The notes: generated by a model from the sequence alone, not told the origin. A stretch of 64,000 nt of DNA from Hermatobates lingyangjiaoensis (GCA_026182355.1 JAPFBL010000166.1:682001-746000), one strand, 5' to 3'; counted from the stretch's first letter, positions 44,901-56,605 are shown. A program made the numbers and translations.

Positions 44901-45644
44901 ATTCTGGGAGCCCAGCACTATGTGCGTAAATGTATTTCACCTCTTTACTAACAAAAAAAATTAGTATTATTAATATCATGAATAATAATAACATTAAGTA
45001 ATATTATGTTTCACACATGCGAAAAAGATAGTGATAATATGTTTCAAAAGTAGCAGGTGATGCAGTCTCAAACTGTAGCAAAGATACACCTTTGTTCTAT
45101 TTCTTTATATGTTTATTTATTTATATTTCTTTACATTTTTCCATCGTAAGGAAATGTTTTTCAAAAAAACTGTCAGCCTTTTGGAACGGAATTCAGCTCT
45201 AACATTTAATAACTCGTAAGGCATGACTAAAACTGTCAACATTTTGCAAAATTTCATTCTCAAACTAAATTATAAAATTAAATTCGGGCTCTTGTAATTA
45301 CAATTTAATTTTAAAATACTATTCATTTCTATTATAATTGCTTCTGTTTGTTAATAGCCTTCTATAATACATGTTTATGTATTAAATGAAAATATTTTTT
45401 ATGTACCTCCTAAAAGATGTACGAAAAGTGTAAACTGATTACAGTTTTCGGCGTGGATTCTAACAATATATCAAAAAAAAAAATTTCATTTTTAATATAT
45501 TTTTGAATTTTTCTCCGGACAGATTGATGTTAAAAGGAAAAGTCTCGTGTGATTTTAACATGAAACAATACTTTCTTATATACAATCGAGAGTATTTTCA
45601 CTAGATGGATTTCAAGAATGATAACCACAGACTTATATCTGTCA

Positions 45645-45718
45645 CATACGCACACATACACACACACACACACACGCACACATGCACAAACGCAAACACA
45701 CACATACACACACACACT
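45645..45718. repeat. (AC)n microsatellite, interrupted
   Basis: About 74 bp of AC with GC and AT interruptions. Confidence 0.9.
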
Positions 45719-45924
45719 AAGGATAACTAAGGAATTCAGGACCAATTCATATGAAGCTACAGGGACCCATAGCAAATGTTTTGCCTACAGCAATTAAACT
45801 TTAGGAATGACACAGAATACGTAGGATAATTCATGGTTTTGATGCTGATGAATTTTGAAACCTGGAAAACTCAATAGATTAACATAATTGAATTCATTAT
45901 CAGGTCTTGGAAAAACACGTAAGA

Positions 45925-46490
45925 TACTAATGAAGGAATATTCACTATATCCTGACCCTTCGCTATCAATTTATACAGGTGGCAGCAAAACGAACAAAAA
46001 TTAGGCTCTACCTCTGGTGCCTTTCTGCATGGATTAATTCTTGTTGCTACAAAATTAATATTAGCAGAAAAATGCTTGAATAATGAAGCGAAGCAACTAG
46101 CAATTTGAAGTGGCTAAAGAGGGAATTTTTTAGTGTTGCTAAGAAGTAATATTCTTTATATTAGACTTACTAGAAACAATAAATATCATAGCTGCTAATA
46201 AAGTACGATAAAAATGTTTAAAATCACTTAACAATTTAGAAAACATCAGGGAACTTCTCATTGATAGCCAGCAAGAACATTATAAATTATTTTTCTGGAA
46301 ATTCAATCCCAATATCTTGGGAATACCAGGAAACGAAATGTCTGACCAAATAGTAAACAAAACACATGAAGATCAATCCATGACATAGTTTTATGATATA
46401 GTACCAATGAGCATGTCGCCAACGTACTGTATAATAAATGGTCAAAAAATGGGACAAAAAGGTCACAGTCAAGAAAAGTAAGTCATCTAA
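45925..46490 (+). pseudogene. Non-LTR retrotransposon RNase H relic
   Basis: YPDPSLSIYTGGSKTNKN corresponds to the RNase H start motif (I/V)-Y-T-D-G-S, with the catalytic aspartate changed to glycine. Further on, NIRELLIDSQQEHYKL and ILGIPGNEMSDQIVNK match the late segment in which W-x-P-x-H-x-G-I-x-G-N-E-x-A-D is normal. Here the catalytic histidine region is lost but G-I-P-G-N-E-x-x-D is clear. Many stops intervene. RNase H of this type occurs at the C-terminus of several LINE clades (for example I, R1/Loa). No reverse transcriptase was seen upstream. Confidence 0.6.
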
Positions 46491-46499
46491 AAACTTTTT

Positions 46500-47775
46500 T
46501 TTTCGTTTTTTTTAAACAATATTCATAGAACCTAATATACTGTTAGATTGTCCCATAAAGTAAGTCAAGTGCTTACAGGAAACGGAAGTATCTTTCAAAT
46601 ATGATACAAAGTGAACGATGTTCCTGTTGCAACGCAAACCCGCTAACCTGGTTAGATATAATATCAAAGTACTGAGTGTTTCACAGAGCTCGTATAATTA
46701 AGGAAATTATGACTAGAAGGTTCAAGTGGCCTCCAGAGAACTGATAAGATTTAATTAGTACCAAGATATTTGTAACATCTTTGAAAGATTTATAAATGGA
46801 CTTGAATTATAATTTACTATAATTATAAGTTGCTATTATTATTATTATTATTATCACCTAAAATAGTGAAGTTATGTGTGTTTTATTTAACTATTAATGT
46901 TATTTTAAGTATTCAGACCTTATATGGGAAATAACTTTTTATTTATTTATTCAATGTATTATTACCAACTAATACAGAATAACATTATATATAACATTTA
47001 CATTATATAAAAATTTACAGAATAACATTACTGTAAAGTAATATAAAGAAGATAGTTATATAAAATGTAAATGCATATCATGTACTTTTGGAAAATGCAG
47101 AAATAAATTTATTAAAACATACACAAACGCCCATTATGACACATGTTTGTAGCTAAACTTACACATACATATTAATAGAGTGTGCCAAAAAATATTTTCA
47201 AATCGTAAATATTTTATCCCATATGATAAAGGTATATGTGGCCTCGCCAGTGAATCTCTCAGATTTACATTTCTCTGACAGAATAAATACTGAAGTATGC
47301 TGTATCAGTATGACCAATATTTTGGAAAGATATTTATTAACTTTTTTTATCTTAATAAATAAAATGATACACAATCGTAAATATTAGCAAGAAAAGTAAA
47401 AATACTAGAAAATGAATGTTACCAACATTTTTTTGGAATCAATTTGAATATACATATCAAGTGATAATAAAATCTAAAATGACGGATACACACAAAAGTT
47501 ATACACACTTGTAGTTTTAAATTTTTAGTACAACCGTCGTTAAGTGGAAGAAAACAAGGAAAACATTGGGTTTTGGCAAAACGTTTGCTACCAATTGCCA
47601 GAGGAGCCACCCTCAGGAAATAGATAGATATAAAATGCAAATATAACTATGGAAGGAAGAAAACGTTATAATGAAAAGGGATTATGAAAACAAATTATAA
47701 AAGGTTAATTTTTTGACCTTTTATAAAAAAAGGAAACGAATGATAAATTTCGTTTGAAAAAAACCACACAAATAT
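46500..47775. other. AT-rich sequence, nothing recognised
   Basis: A short ATT run at ~46833-46853. A 16-bp TATATAACATTTACATTATA-like duplication lies around 46985-47015. No coding motif. Confidence 0.4.
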
Positions 47776-47780
47776 TTATA

Positions 47781-48042
47781 TATGTGTAGTTTACTCGTTC
47801 TAGCTCTAGACTATTCCACAGAATATTTTCCATTGTTTTGTAGTTTTTGATATCACCAACACGACGGTGTTTGTTTAATGATTATTGTCTAAACCAGCAC
47901 CCTACTATACCACTGTAGTTACACTGTTAAATCTAGAGAATGCAGAAAATATATGTCTTTCAAATAGACCAAATTCAACTCCTAAACATTCTGACCCACA
48001 TACCATATAGATTTCCCTGCTTGGAACATATTCTAGACATAA
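47781..48042 (+). repeat. 262-bp repeat, copy 1
   Basis: From TATGTGTAGTTTACTCG to TTCTAGACATAA the sequence appears identical, base for base by eye, to 50091-50352 in the same orientation. The flanks differ. It begins TGTG and has GACA near its end, vaguely LTR-like, but no matching target duplications were found around either copy or around the pair. Family unknown. Confidence 0.85.
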
Positions 48043-48085
48043 TTCAATATTTAGTTTAACATATTGAATTATCTGTTAAACTAAA
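48041..48085. repeat. Two interleaved perfect inverted repeats
   Basis: AATTCAATAT (48041-48050) pairs with ATATTGAATT (48061-48070), and TTTAGTTTAACA (48050-48061) pairs with TGTTAAACTAAA (48074-48085). The order is A-B-A'-B', so as RNA both stems together would form a pseudoknot. It begins exactly at the end of the 262-bp repeat. Confidence 0.75.
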
Positions 48086-48089
48086 TCTA

Positions 48090-50088
48090 AAAAAGCAAAT
48101 AAAAATACAAACTCACATTTTTAGTAATAATGATAAATTAAATGATAGACAATTATGGAATGGTAATAAAATTATCTTATAATGCTTAAACAAGTTGTTC
48201 CTCATATAGAAATGCTCTTATTTTCAATGAAAATTTATCGCTGAGTTTTTAGTCAGTAGTAATCATTAACAGATATATTATGAGATTTACCTGTGGTTGG
48301 AGGCGATGATAAATCGATGATACTAAGGAAAGCTTGCGCGGTGGAAGACAAACAGCATATAAGGACTCACATGTAGTAGACTCCAAAAAAAAGCAGGAAC
48401 AAAGCGAGTTTATTCTAGAGATCAATAATCTACAGACAAGAAATTACTGATATACAGAAAACGTTTATAGATAACATGTGGTGGATTAGAAAATATACTG
48501 AAAGTAGGCACAGAAGAAGACAAAAGAAGGGAAGGGCTGTTTAACGATATGTTCAAGTTTAATGACACCTGGAAAGAGAAAGGTGGTGCTTTGTTATTAT
48601 TGTGTGCTCAGTTATCACAAATATTTAGCTTTGACTTGAAGAAAAGACTAAAATAAGGTAAATCAATGAAAACTATAACCAATAACAAGGAGTCAACAAA
48701 CTGAATTGAAAACAAACAATATGGTGTACAGTTAACCGAAACAGCTTTTAGTATACAAATTGTAATGGTGTAAATCTCTAAGTTGGCTTAAACTTCATGG
48801 CTTGAACTAGATACAAATATCTTTTTGTATGTATTAATAATAATAAAAATGAATAAGCGCATAGATCAACAAATTATTTAATAAAATCAAACATATGAGA
48901 AATTTTGCAGCAGGAGTGAGTCATCCAATTACAGAATAAACTCTTTACTCTTTGATGAAGGGAAATGGAATGGAAATTTAAAATCCACAGAAAGAAATGG
49001 TAGAATGAGTGTACATTGTGTACCAGTTTATACCTACTATTGCTTATCCTGCAATAACAAATAAGGAATCAGTAAAGAGCTTTAAGTTCACTATGATTGA
49101 TATTTGAGTTACTTTATACATACTTTATACTTTATACATTTCGCTCAAAAAATATATAAAAAAAATCATGATATTTCTTTTTTATAATTATATTGAAATT
49201 TATTCAGCATGAAAACATTTTCAGGCTTTAACTAATACCTGAAATCCAAAACATTTTTTTTCAATTTATCTAATTTAAAAGTATGCTGATATATATTTTT
49301 AAAAATTTTCAATTTAATTAAATCTATTTGATTTGAATATAAAATAATTATTAAAGTATTTAAAAAATTTCAAATTTTATTTCCAAATTAATAATCAAGT
49401 GATTATTAATGACAAAATGGCAATATATATTGATTGATAGAAAAAAATAAATAAGTTTATGTCGAAAAAAAAAACACAACCGACCCATAAAATAAAAAGT
49501 TTGTTTCTTACCTCAAAATATCGTCTAGCAGGAGTCTAGGGAAAATTGTACATGTTTATTGGCATCTGCCTGGTTGCAAGAAAAAACTATATTTTTCCAA
49601 TTGGTTTTAGACATGATCATTTCTTAAGGTTTAGATTTTTCTACTAAAACAATATAATATACAAAACATAAACAAAAAAATGTAAACTACACTTTTTTTT
49701 ATTATTATTATTTGGGTGTGACTATGGCACTGCGTCTTAAAAACTATTGTACTTCCCTCTTCTGTACTAAAGTACTAAAGTTAGCTTCAGCGCCTCCAAG
49801 AAGCACCATCCAAAAGCTTTGCGAACAAGATACTGTGACACTCAAAAGTAGAACAAAAATATAGTAAACTAATCAGTTTTTTCTCTAAACTAATTTATCT
49901 CTTTGATTATTCAATGACCCTTGTATATTTAATACTATTGGAAATTCAGTTTATGTTAACACTTTGTTCACAAATATGTGTTACCAACTGCCATCTAGAG
50001 ATCAATATCTATGTTGCTTGTAGACACCCACTTCATAAATTAGGAATGCACTAATGTTTAAAAAAGGGAATGCGCTTAATGAAAATAA
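48090..50088. other. Sequence between the two 262-bp repeats, no gene recognised
   Basis: About 2 kb. If the repeats were LTRs this would be the internal region, but I see no gag, protease, integrase or reverse transcriptase motif on either strand. The stretch 48300-48760 is purine-rich and less AT-rich, with no family match. Confidence 0.45.
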
Positions 50089-50090
50089 TA

Positions 50091-50352
50091 TATGTGTAGT
50101 TTACTCGTTCTAGCTCTAGACTATTCCACAGAATATTTTCCATTGTTTTGTAGTTTTTGATATCACCAACACGACGGTGTTTGTTTAATGATTATTGTCT
50201 AAACCAGCACCCTACTATACCACTGTAGTTACACTGTTAAATCTAGAGAATGCAGAAAATATATGTCTTTCAAATAGACCAAATTCAACTCCTAAACATT
50301 CTGACCCACATACCATATAGATTTCCCTGCTTGGAACATATTCTAGACATAA
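50091..50352 (+). repeat. 262-bp repeat, copy 2
   Basis: Apparently identical to 47781-48042. The sequence right after it contains two weaker interleaved inverted repeats: ATCAAT (50363-50368) with ATTGAT (50389-50394), and CAATAAAA (50380-50387) with TTTTATTG (50404-50411). Confidence 0.85.
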
Positions 50353-50419
50353 GTCATTAATAATCAATATTTTACTATCCAATAAAACATTGATAATAAA
50401 ATATTTTATTGCAAAGAAC

Positions 50420-50795
50420 AAAACTGGTACCGATGTTATTATTCAGTGCATAATAGCCAGAAGCACGAACAGCATGTGTTGTCACCTACACAAGGAATAA
50501 CCATACCCTATGTTACTTAACTTTGGGGCTCTAACTAAAACCGGTAGCTTCAACATGGCTACGAAGGTCAGCTATTACTTTCTAACGAGAATTTGTTATT
50601 GAATATATACCGTTTGACCATATCACATTATCTGTGATCTTAGAACAGTATGTTCTGTTTATTTAAATATTTCATAACATATATTTAAAGCATATGTATT
50701 GTTTTATAATGTTCTGTTATGAAATGTAACAGAACATATATATAAAAGTAAGTTCCGTTTATTTAAATATTTCTTAACAGACTAACATATAAAGG
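50420..50795. other. AT-rich sequence
   Basis: Inverted short repeats built on TGTTCTGTT and TATTTAAATATTTC occur between 50645 and 50785; no gene seen. Confidence 0.4.
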
Positions 50796-50798
50796 CTG

Positions 50799-51125
50799 TA
50801 TGAAATTAGAAAAATGACTAAGATCATTCAACTAAAATAACTGGTCTTCGTTACAGTTCAACTGATACTGAAAGTATATCATTTGATGTAGTGTAAAAAG
50901 TGCAGGAAAAAGAACAATGTGCTGAGAATTTAAGTCAAGGAAAACGAAGAAATTCACGAGGTTTTTTTTGTTCCTTTTCCTGCACTTTACACCCTTAAAA
51001 TACTTCTATTACATCTCAATCTTCCAACGAAAACACCAAATAGTTTTGTTTCAGCATTAGTTGGACTGCCACAAAGATAACTTGTTTTGCTTTAAAGATT
51101 TTAGTCATTTTTCTGATTTCATACT
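50799..51125. mobile_element. Inverted pair of PLE terminal repeats, family A
   Basis: Outer arms ATGAAATTAGAAAAATGACT and AGTCATTTTTCTGATTTCAT are reverse complements, as are inner blocks AAAGTGCAGGAAAAAGAACA (~50898-50917) and the complementary TGTTCCTTTTCCTGCACTTT (~50968-50987). The left arm on the minus strand reads ACT, GTAACGA, stem II, GAATGATCTT, AGTC, a family A hammerhead with core and GAA changes. The right arm is more decayed. Neither looks active. Confidence 0.6.
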
Positions 51126-51129
51126 ATTG

Positions 51130-51890
51130 GTTTAGACATTGGCTATTTCCCGTTTATGTATTTTAAAATCATGTTATATTCTTAACACATATTTAAAGAT
51201 TATATAGTATACAATCAGTTACTATGCAGCATTTATTCATATATTCAATTATTGAGAAAGATAATTATTGAGCTCAGACTATTTCAGAATAATAAGTATA
51301 TTTCAAAATATGAAGATATTTTTCGGTAGGTCAGAGAAGGGTATTATCGACAGGGGCATTGCTTTTAAACGCTTGGTAGCTTTTAGAGGTATATTCAACA
51401 TTACTAATTCTCTGTAATGAGCTTACGCAGCATAAATGAGCAGTCTTATTTATGTATTCAATGGATATTGAGATCAATGTTTACTAATTTGAAGTCTATA
51501 TACAAACCATTGAAGTAATAAATAAATAAACCCAAAATACGAAACATTAACTTTCTAACAGATACCAAAAAAGTTCAAATTAGTTGAGAAATTGATATAT
51601 ATCTAAATCTGTAAACAACTCTGTGGATGTTCCTTCCTTACTTCTTTGACACCTTTATCTCAAGAGTTTTGCCTACTAAATATTTATAACAAGTTAGAAA
51701 CAAAGATACTATACTAAACTAATACCTTCAGTTGTGATGGTTAGTCCTTTTGTTTGTTGTTGTGTTTTTTGTTCTTGCTCCAGTGTTTCAAAAAAATAAA
51801 TAGATTAAAATCAGGCTGGTTTATTATAAAAATAGAAATTACAAAAATTAACAAACTTTGTTAAGCCTAAATTCATTATTATATGGAAAT
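51130..51890. other. AT-rich sequence, nothing recognised
   Basis: No motif identified. Confidence 0.35.
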
Positions 51891-51895
51891 ATATA

Positions 51896-52049
51896 TTTGT
51901 ATAAATTGGCAGCAGATCTTCATCCAAGCATACATTGTTGAAAAGTAGAGCAGATTCTGCATCACGACTGTTTTAAGTAGCTGTTCTTTATTCCTAATTA
52001 TACTTCTATGTTGCAGAGGCAATGCAAATAGCAGATTTCCCAGCGACAT
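51896..52049 (-). pseudogene. PLE ORF, N-terminal fragment
   Basis: The start is MSLGNLLFALPLQHR, and after a frameshift the sequence ends CLDEDLLPIYTN, running into ATATATT. It shares start and end motifs with 30293-30448. A hammerhead-like motif lies 56-94 bp upstream on the same strand, the normal PLE order. Truncation at T-N is the same as in the other fragments. Confidence 0.6.
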
Positions 52050-52104
52050 TTTCAGAGAGAAAACATAGTCAAATAACTACTAAAATTTTATTCACTACTT
52101 TTTA

Positions 52105-52143
52105 AACACAAGCTTTCGACTTCGTTGGTCATCCTCAGGCAGA
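52105..52143 (-). ncRNA. Hammerhead ribozyme motif, PLE type (family G)
   Basis: On the minus strand the core is CTGAGGA (52138-52132), stem II is GAC with GTC around a CAACGAA loop, GAA is at 52117-52115, palindromic stem III AGCT at 52114-52111 and cleavage base T52110. Stem I is weak (TGC with GTG, one Watson-Crick and two wobble pairs). The invariant bases are intact and, as in the family C copies, one extra T precedes stem II. A TA run (52149-52162) lies immediately upstream. Confidence 0.6.
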
Positions 52144-52169
52144 GGAGATATATATATATATATGGATAC

Positions 52170-54350
52170 GTAGTTAAATAATACTCTCTTACATAATGCA
52201 TCTATTTCAACTTACAGAGAGAAATTTAACACTACAAATTGAAAATTATTAATTAGAATAAAACCACATACAATCTATTTTTTCAAACCTGATAAAAAGG
52301 TTGTTTCATACATAATTTTACTAAGACAGAGATAGGAAATATTGTAATAGAAATAAACAATTTTTCTTCCATATTTACGATTTATATTACGAAAAATACA
52401 ATAATGTTTTTTACAAACTATATAAAAACACTTGCTTAAATAATGCAATGTTTAAATCCTACTACACATTGAAAATTTCCATTACAAAAAATCTAATATT
52501 CTTGCAAAATTAGATGGTAAATTTCAATATAATATAATGTTATCAACTTGGACATAAAAATGTACTAAATTAGATATAATTTTATAAATTTAAAATTATA
52601 TGCTAAGAAAAATACAGCGATCCGTTTAATCAAATTAATGTGATGCATGTTCTTAGAAATATTGTGCTGTAATCATAAAGGTAAAAATATGCTATACATA
52701 AAAACTATTATTATACTAAATTAATTTCTGTTTACCACACTTAAAGGTAAAATTTAACTAAAGTAAGTTAATAATATTATCTTTTAAATCGAAATAATTC
52801 ATTTGAACAATATTGTCTGCAGACGAATGAAAAATTGCATCAAGCCCAATGTTAATAATTCATTAAATTGGTATTAAAGTATGTTGATTTCTTGCTTTCC
52901 AAAAAAAATAACTTTATCTTTATTCTTTTTGAAGATAGTGCTTCCAACATACAAATAGAAACACATTTAGCCATGCATCGCATCTAAATGTTCAAATGCA
53001 TTAAAAATAACGTGCTATATTCCTTTTCTGCATATTTAATTTACATGTTTTCTTATTAAGCATGGTAACACTAGAGTAGTGATTTAAAGGAACTTTCTTG
53101 TTGGAATACGTGTTACAAACTTAGTATAAAAAGATATACCTGTTACAAACTTACATCACATTAAAGAAAAAAATTTTGAAATTAAATACTTTTTACATGA
53201 AAAATTCAAAGTGAAACATATAAACGGTGACCCAATGGTCACGGGCAGGCAAGTATTTTGTAAATTTTGGGTATGATTTTCTTCAGTATTCTAAATTTTC
53301 TTAGTTTGTTGAATAGTCTGACCGGAGATGCGCTAGTGTCCTGCAGGTTTTCTACCACTTGGATGTAATGTAATTAATGTATATATTTGAATTAATATAT
53401 ATATATATATATAAGTTTATTGAAAGACTGACTGACGGGCTATCAATTACCAAGTATTTGTTGTTAATGTTTTTTTGAAATTAGCATGGATAATATTTCT
53501 GGTAATGAATACATGTTTTTAAATTGAATAATCAAAAATGTTGTTTATCAAGAATACCATTAAACTGTGTGAAGGTTAAATTTATTTTCGAACAAAATAA
53601 ATATAGAAAATCTCTACCACAGACATGCAGTCAATGCAGATATCCACGGGTAATGTCATTATGGCCCAATGCTAACGTGTCAGATCATGCAGCTCAGGCT
53701 TACGATATTTTTCTTTCAGGTTTTATCATAATATTCGTAGTAAGGGAAGAACCAAAATACCTTCATTTGTTTTATTACCTAAAAGCCTCTGTAAAAACAA
53801 AAACGTTTACTTTCAAATTAGAAGAAACAAATACACTTTTTAATTAACAAGATAAAATATAAAATAGTTGATTAAAATAACCTCTAAGTAAAATCTTTTC
53901 AAATATAGAACAGAAGCAAGAAACAGTTTTTGTTTGTAACTCTTATTTTAATGCTGACAAAAATAATGAAGATTTGTTTAAGGTGAGAAGTTAGCAACAA
54001 CTTTCCTTAAACCTCGGAAGTTATATTATTTTATTAGATTTCTTCACTAAATTCCTAGGCTTCAAACTTTTCTTAACACTTCAGTTTTATCTGTGGCACA
54101 AACAATCGAAGGGATAAAGTTTTAACCCAATGGTAGGAAACACAGCATGTTCTCGGTAGATTTCTATTGTTCGACATTCTCCAGCTGAACTTTAAAAGTA
54201 CCTGACCCAAAAACAAACTTGAAAACAAATTCCTTCCCATTTCTTTTTAACCTTCTTTCTAGATTCGATTCGTTTAACTTATTTATATTTTTAAGTTTAG
54301 ATTTATAGACTTAACTTATAAGGTACTTTTGAAATATCGAATAAATTTTA
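52170..54350. other. AT-rich sequence, no supported gene
   Basis: A 107-codon frame at 53524-53847 starts at TTG, has no recognisable domain and is not supported. A TA run lies at ~53396-53413. Confidence 0.4.
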
Positions 54351-54354
54351 TAAA

Positions 54355-54357
<3 letters not shown>

Positions 54358-54396
<39 letters not shown>

Positions 54397-54600
54397 TGTA
54401 TAATGTAATCGGGATTCGGTCAATTTTCCAAGATCAAAATCAACTCTCAATGCCGACGTTTCGGTTTTATTTAAAACCTTTTTTTTTTCTTTTTTTTTTT
54501 CATAGGCAATAATTTTTTTTTTAAATAAAACCGAAACGTCGGCATTGAGAGTTTGATTTTGATGCTGGAAAATTGACCGAATCCCGATTACATTATACAC
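54358..54600. mobile_element. PLE palindrome, family B, with (TA)n
   Basis: (TA)n at 54358-54394 is followed by arms that are reverse complements. The left arm (54408-54482) has TAATCGGGATTCGGTCAATTTT, ACTCTCAATGCCGACGTTTCGG and TTTAAAACC. The right arm (54520-54597) has AATAAAACCGAAACGTCGGCATTGAG and GACCGAATCCCGATTA. The loop contains two T runs and CATAGGCA. The hammerhead-like GAAACGTC with GGC is kept in both arms. A second TA run follows at ~54637. Confidence 0.75.
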
Positions 54601-54659
54601 CTATTCTATCCAACGGTTGATATATTATTGAATTTGTTATATATATATATATAAATGGC

Positions 54660-55980
54660 TATACAAGTTTATAAATCAGATCATTATATACTATATTGAG
54701 AGGAATATATATTTTCTCTCTGTTTACATTAATTACCTCATTAATAGTCAACAAAAGATTATATCTTCTTCTCTGGCCTTTATTCTTGCCTCGTGGGCTA
54801 CGTGACGTCGTGTTATTTAGGAGAACAAGTCTGTTCTTATGGCTTGCTACCTCAAAGTCACATCAGCTTAGTAGATTATCAGTCTTTCTGTCTCCATTCA
54901 TAGAGAGATGAGCAATTGGGTAGAATACATAACACCAATTATATTACATTGGCTTTCTTACTTTTCAGTAAGGCTTACTGTCCAAGAGTTCATGACTGCG
55001 TTTTTGACAGAAATAATGAAGGTTTATTAGTATGAGCATGAATTAATTCTTTCAGGTCATCAATGTGTCGACCTGCTCATATCCCAGTATGTTTTAATAA
55101 ACTGGAACACATTCAGGTGCATATGAATAACATAACGAATAAGACAGTTTTATAAGCTAAAAGTCTCTGTCGTTTTCCAATACAAGTAAATATGCTTTTC
55201 TATTGTAGAGTCTAAATTAGATGCATTTCATCATTTAATCAATAATTTAATTAATTATCAATATTTTTAATAGATTGTTTTAGAAGAATATTTATGCAGC
55301 AGACTTTGCCATTTGGCTTTACAATCTGATTATTCTGCAGCAAAACTTATAAACGATTTGTTTTGCAGCGTTTGTTAAAGTAATAAAATATAAATATTCA
55401 AAACAATGGTACAAGTATAATTTGCATTTTGTCTTTCAAAAGAGAATGAACTACAATCAGTTATTACACATAACTCAAATCCAGTAGGTTGTGAAATATT
55501 CTCAGAGCAAAGTTAGCAGAATTAACAAGGTTTTTTTCCCTGCTACTAGAAACATTCCATCAAAAAATATTCACTTAATCATTTATGTATTTACTCATTA
55601 CCAATAATTGAAGTATGCATTAAAAATTTAATAAAGAATTTCAAAGATTGTATGCTTTTGATTGTGCAATGTTTATATTCAAAACCTAAAGATGTTCAAC
55701 AAACTGAAGAAGTACCTCCAAGAATAAAAAAATCTTAATTATTTTCTTTCTGTTATGATACTACATTTTTTAATAAAAGTTTATCTGAGATCATCCTTAT
55801 TTGATTTATAAAAAGCTGACAATAGGTGTAAAGAGTAGCTGGTATAATTTAAGTGCTGCTATGATAATAGCGGTAGATAATAAAAGAAGGAAATGTTTGG
55901 TAATTTATTACCATAATATAAAATAAAAGATAAGATTGAGTGTAACAAATGCTAATTTTTTTTATTTCACATGCTATTAA
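54660..55980. other. AT-rich sequence, nothing recognised
   Basis: A somewhat less AT-rich patch at 54960-55160 was checked on both strands without a convincing motif. Confidence 0.4.
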
Positions 55981-55989
55981 ATTTTGTAA

Positions 55990-56190
55990 TTAATACAGCC
56001 CTGATGATGGACAAAAATATAGACAAATGTCTTATTTGTTACAACCCTAACAAGCGGTCTTCTTTACAGTCAGTACTGATATTTCCAGTATCCAGTAAAT
56101 GGTACTTCCAGTCTCAATTTTGACTCTGACTAAGATCAATTGTAACAGTTTAAAGACCTTAGTATTTTTCTGATTTCTTTCTGTTGGTTT
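55990..56190. mobile_element. Inverted pair of PLE repeats, family A, decayed
   Basis: The minus-strand arm at ~56035-56075 carries AAGACCGCTTGTTAGGGTTG, with the core reduced to GTAAAGA. The plus-strand arm at ~56120-56190 carries GACTCTGACTAAG, AACAGTTTAAAGACCTTAG and TTTTCTGATTTC. Core bases are mutated in both (CTGACTA has the G8 position changed). A CCTGATGATGGAC block at 55993 resembles the start of another hammerhead but lacks the matching second half. Confidence 0.55.
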
Positions 56191-56204
56191 AGTAGGTGTG
56201 TTCT

Positions 56205-56492
56205 CTAATCGGGGTTCGGTCAATTTTCCAGGATAAAATATTAAACTCTCGTTGCCAACGTTTCGGTTTTATTTAAAACCTTTTTCATAGGCAGAAGTAA
56301 GAATTTTTTAAACTAAGAAAATGAAATTTACATTGTTGTTCCTTTAAATAATGTAAATTTTATTTTCTTAGTTTAAAAAATTCTTACTTCTGCCTATGAA
56401 AAAGGTTTTAAATAAAAACCGAAACGTTGGCAACGAGAGTTTAATTTTTTATCCTGGAAAATTGACCGAACCCCGATTAGAGAACACACCTA
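56205..56492. mobile_element. Near-perfect ~288-bp PLE palindrome, family B
   Basis: The left arm (56205-~56335) and right arm (~56345-56492) are reverse complements over almost 140 bp with a very short centre. Each arm reads outwards from ATGTAAATTT through AAAAAATTCTTACTTCTGCC, TATGAAAAAGG, AAAACCGAAACGTTGGC and GAGAGTTTAAT to GACCGAACCCCGATTAGAG. High symmetry suggests the two halves arose together or recently. It is followed by (TA)n(GA)n at 56528-56602. Confidence 0.8.
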
Positions 56493-56525
56493 TTCTATGA
56501 AACGGTCTGTATATTATTAAATCTG

Positions 56526-56527
<2 letters not shown>

Positions 56528-56602
<75 letters not shown>
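56528..56602. repeat. Compound (TA)n(GA)n microsatellite
   Basis: About 34 bp of TA, a short GTATAT link, then about 36 bp of GA followed by purine-rich AAAGTGAAGGAGGG. Confidence 0.95.

Positions 56603-56605
<3 letters not shown>

Larger units (their letters stand above)
39600..45640. other. AT-rich sequence, no supported gene
   Basis: Apart from a SINE tail at 40100 and an ATT microsatellite at 44871 (listed separately), I found no recognisable motif. Frames of up to 92 codons (for example 42723-43001) have AT-driven composition and no family resemblance. A faint trace of a family B PLE arm (GTTGCCAACTCTC, GACGTTTCG, AAAGGTTTAAATA) lies near 43709-43757. Confidence 0.4.

Noticed and set aside
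47781..50352. LTR retrotransposon with 262-bp LTRs
   Set aside because: No target-site duplication, primer-binding site, polypurine tract or retroviral-type domain was seen between the repeats. It is kept as an open question rather than a call.
53524..53847. 107-codon open frame
   Set aside because: It begins at TTG, has no domain or motif that I recognise, no splice context, and a composition typical of chance frames in AT-rich DNA.
55990..56030. Additional hammerhead starting CCTGATGATGGAC
   Set aside because: The second half (GTCC-GAAAC with short stem III) is missing within a reasonable distance.
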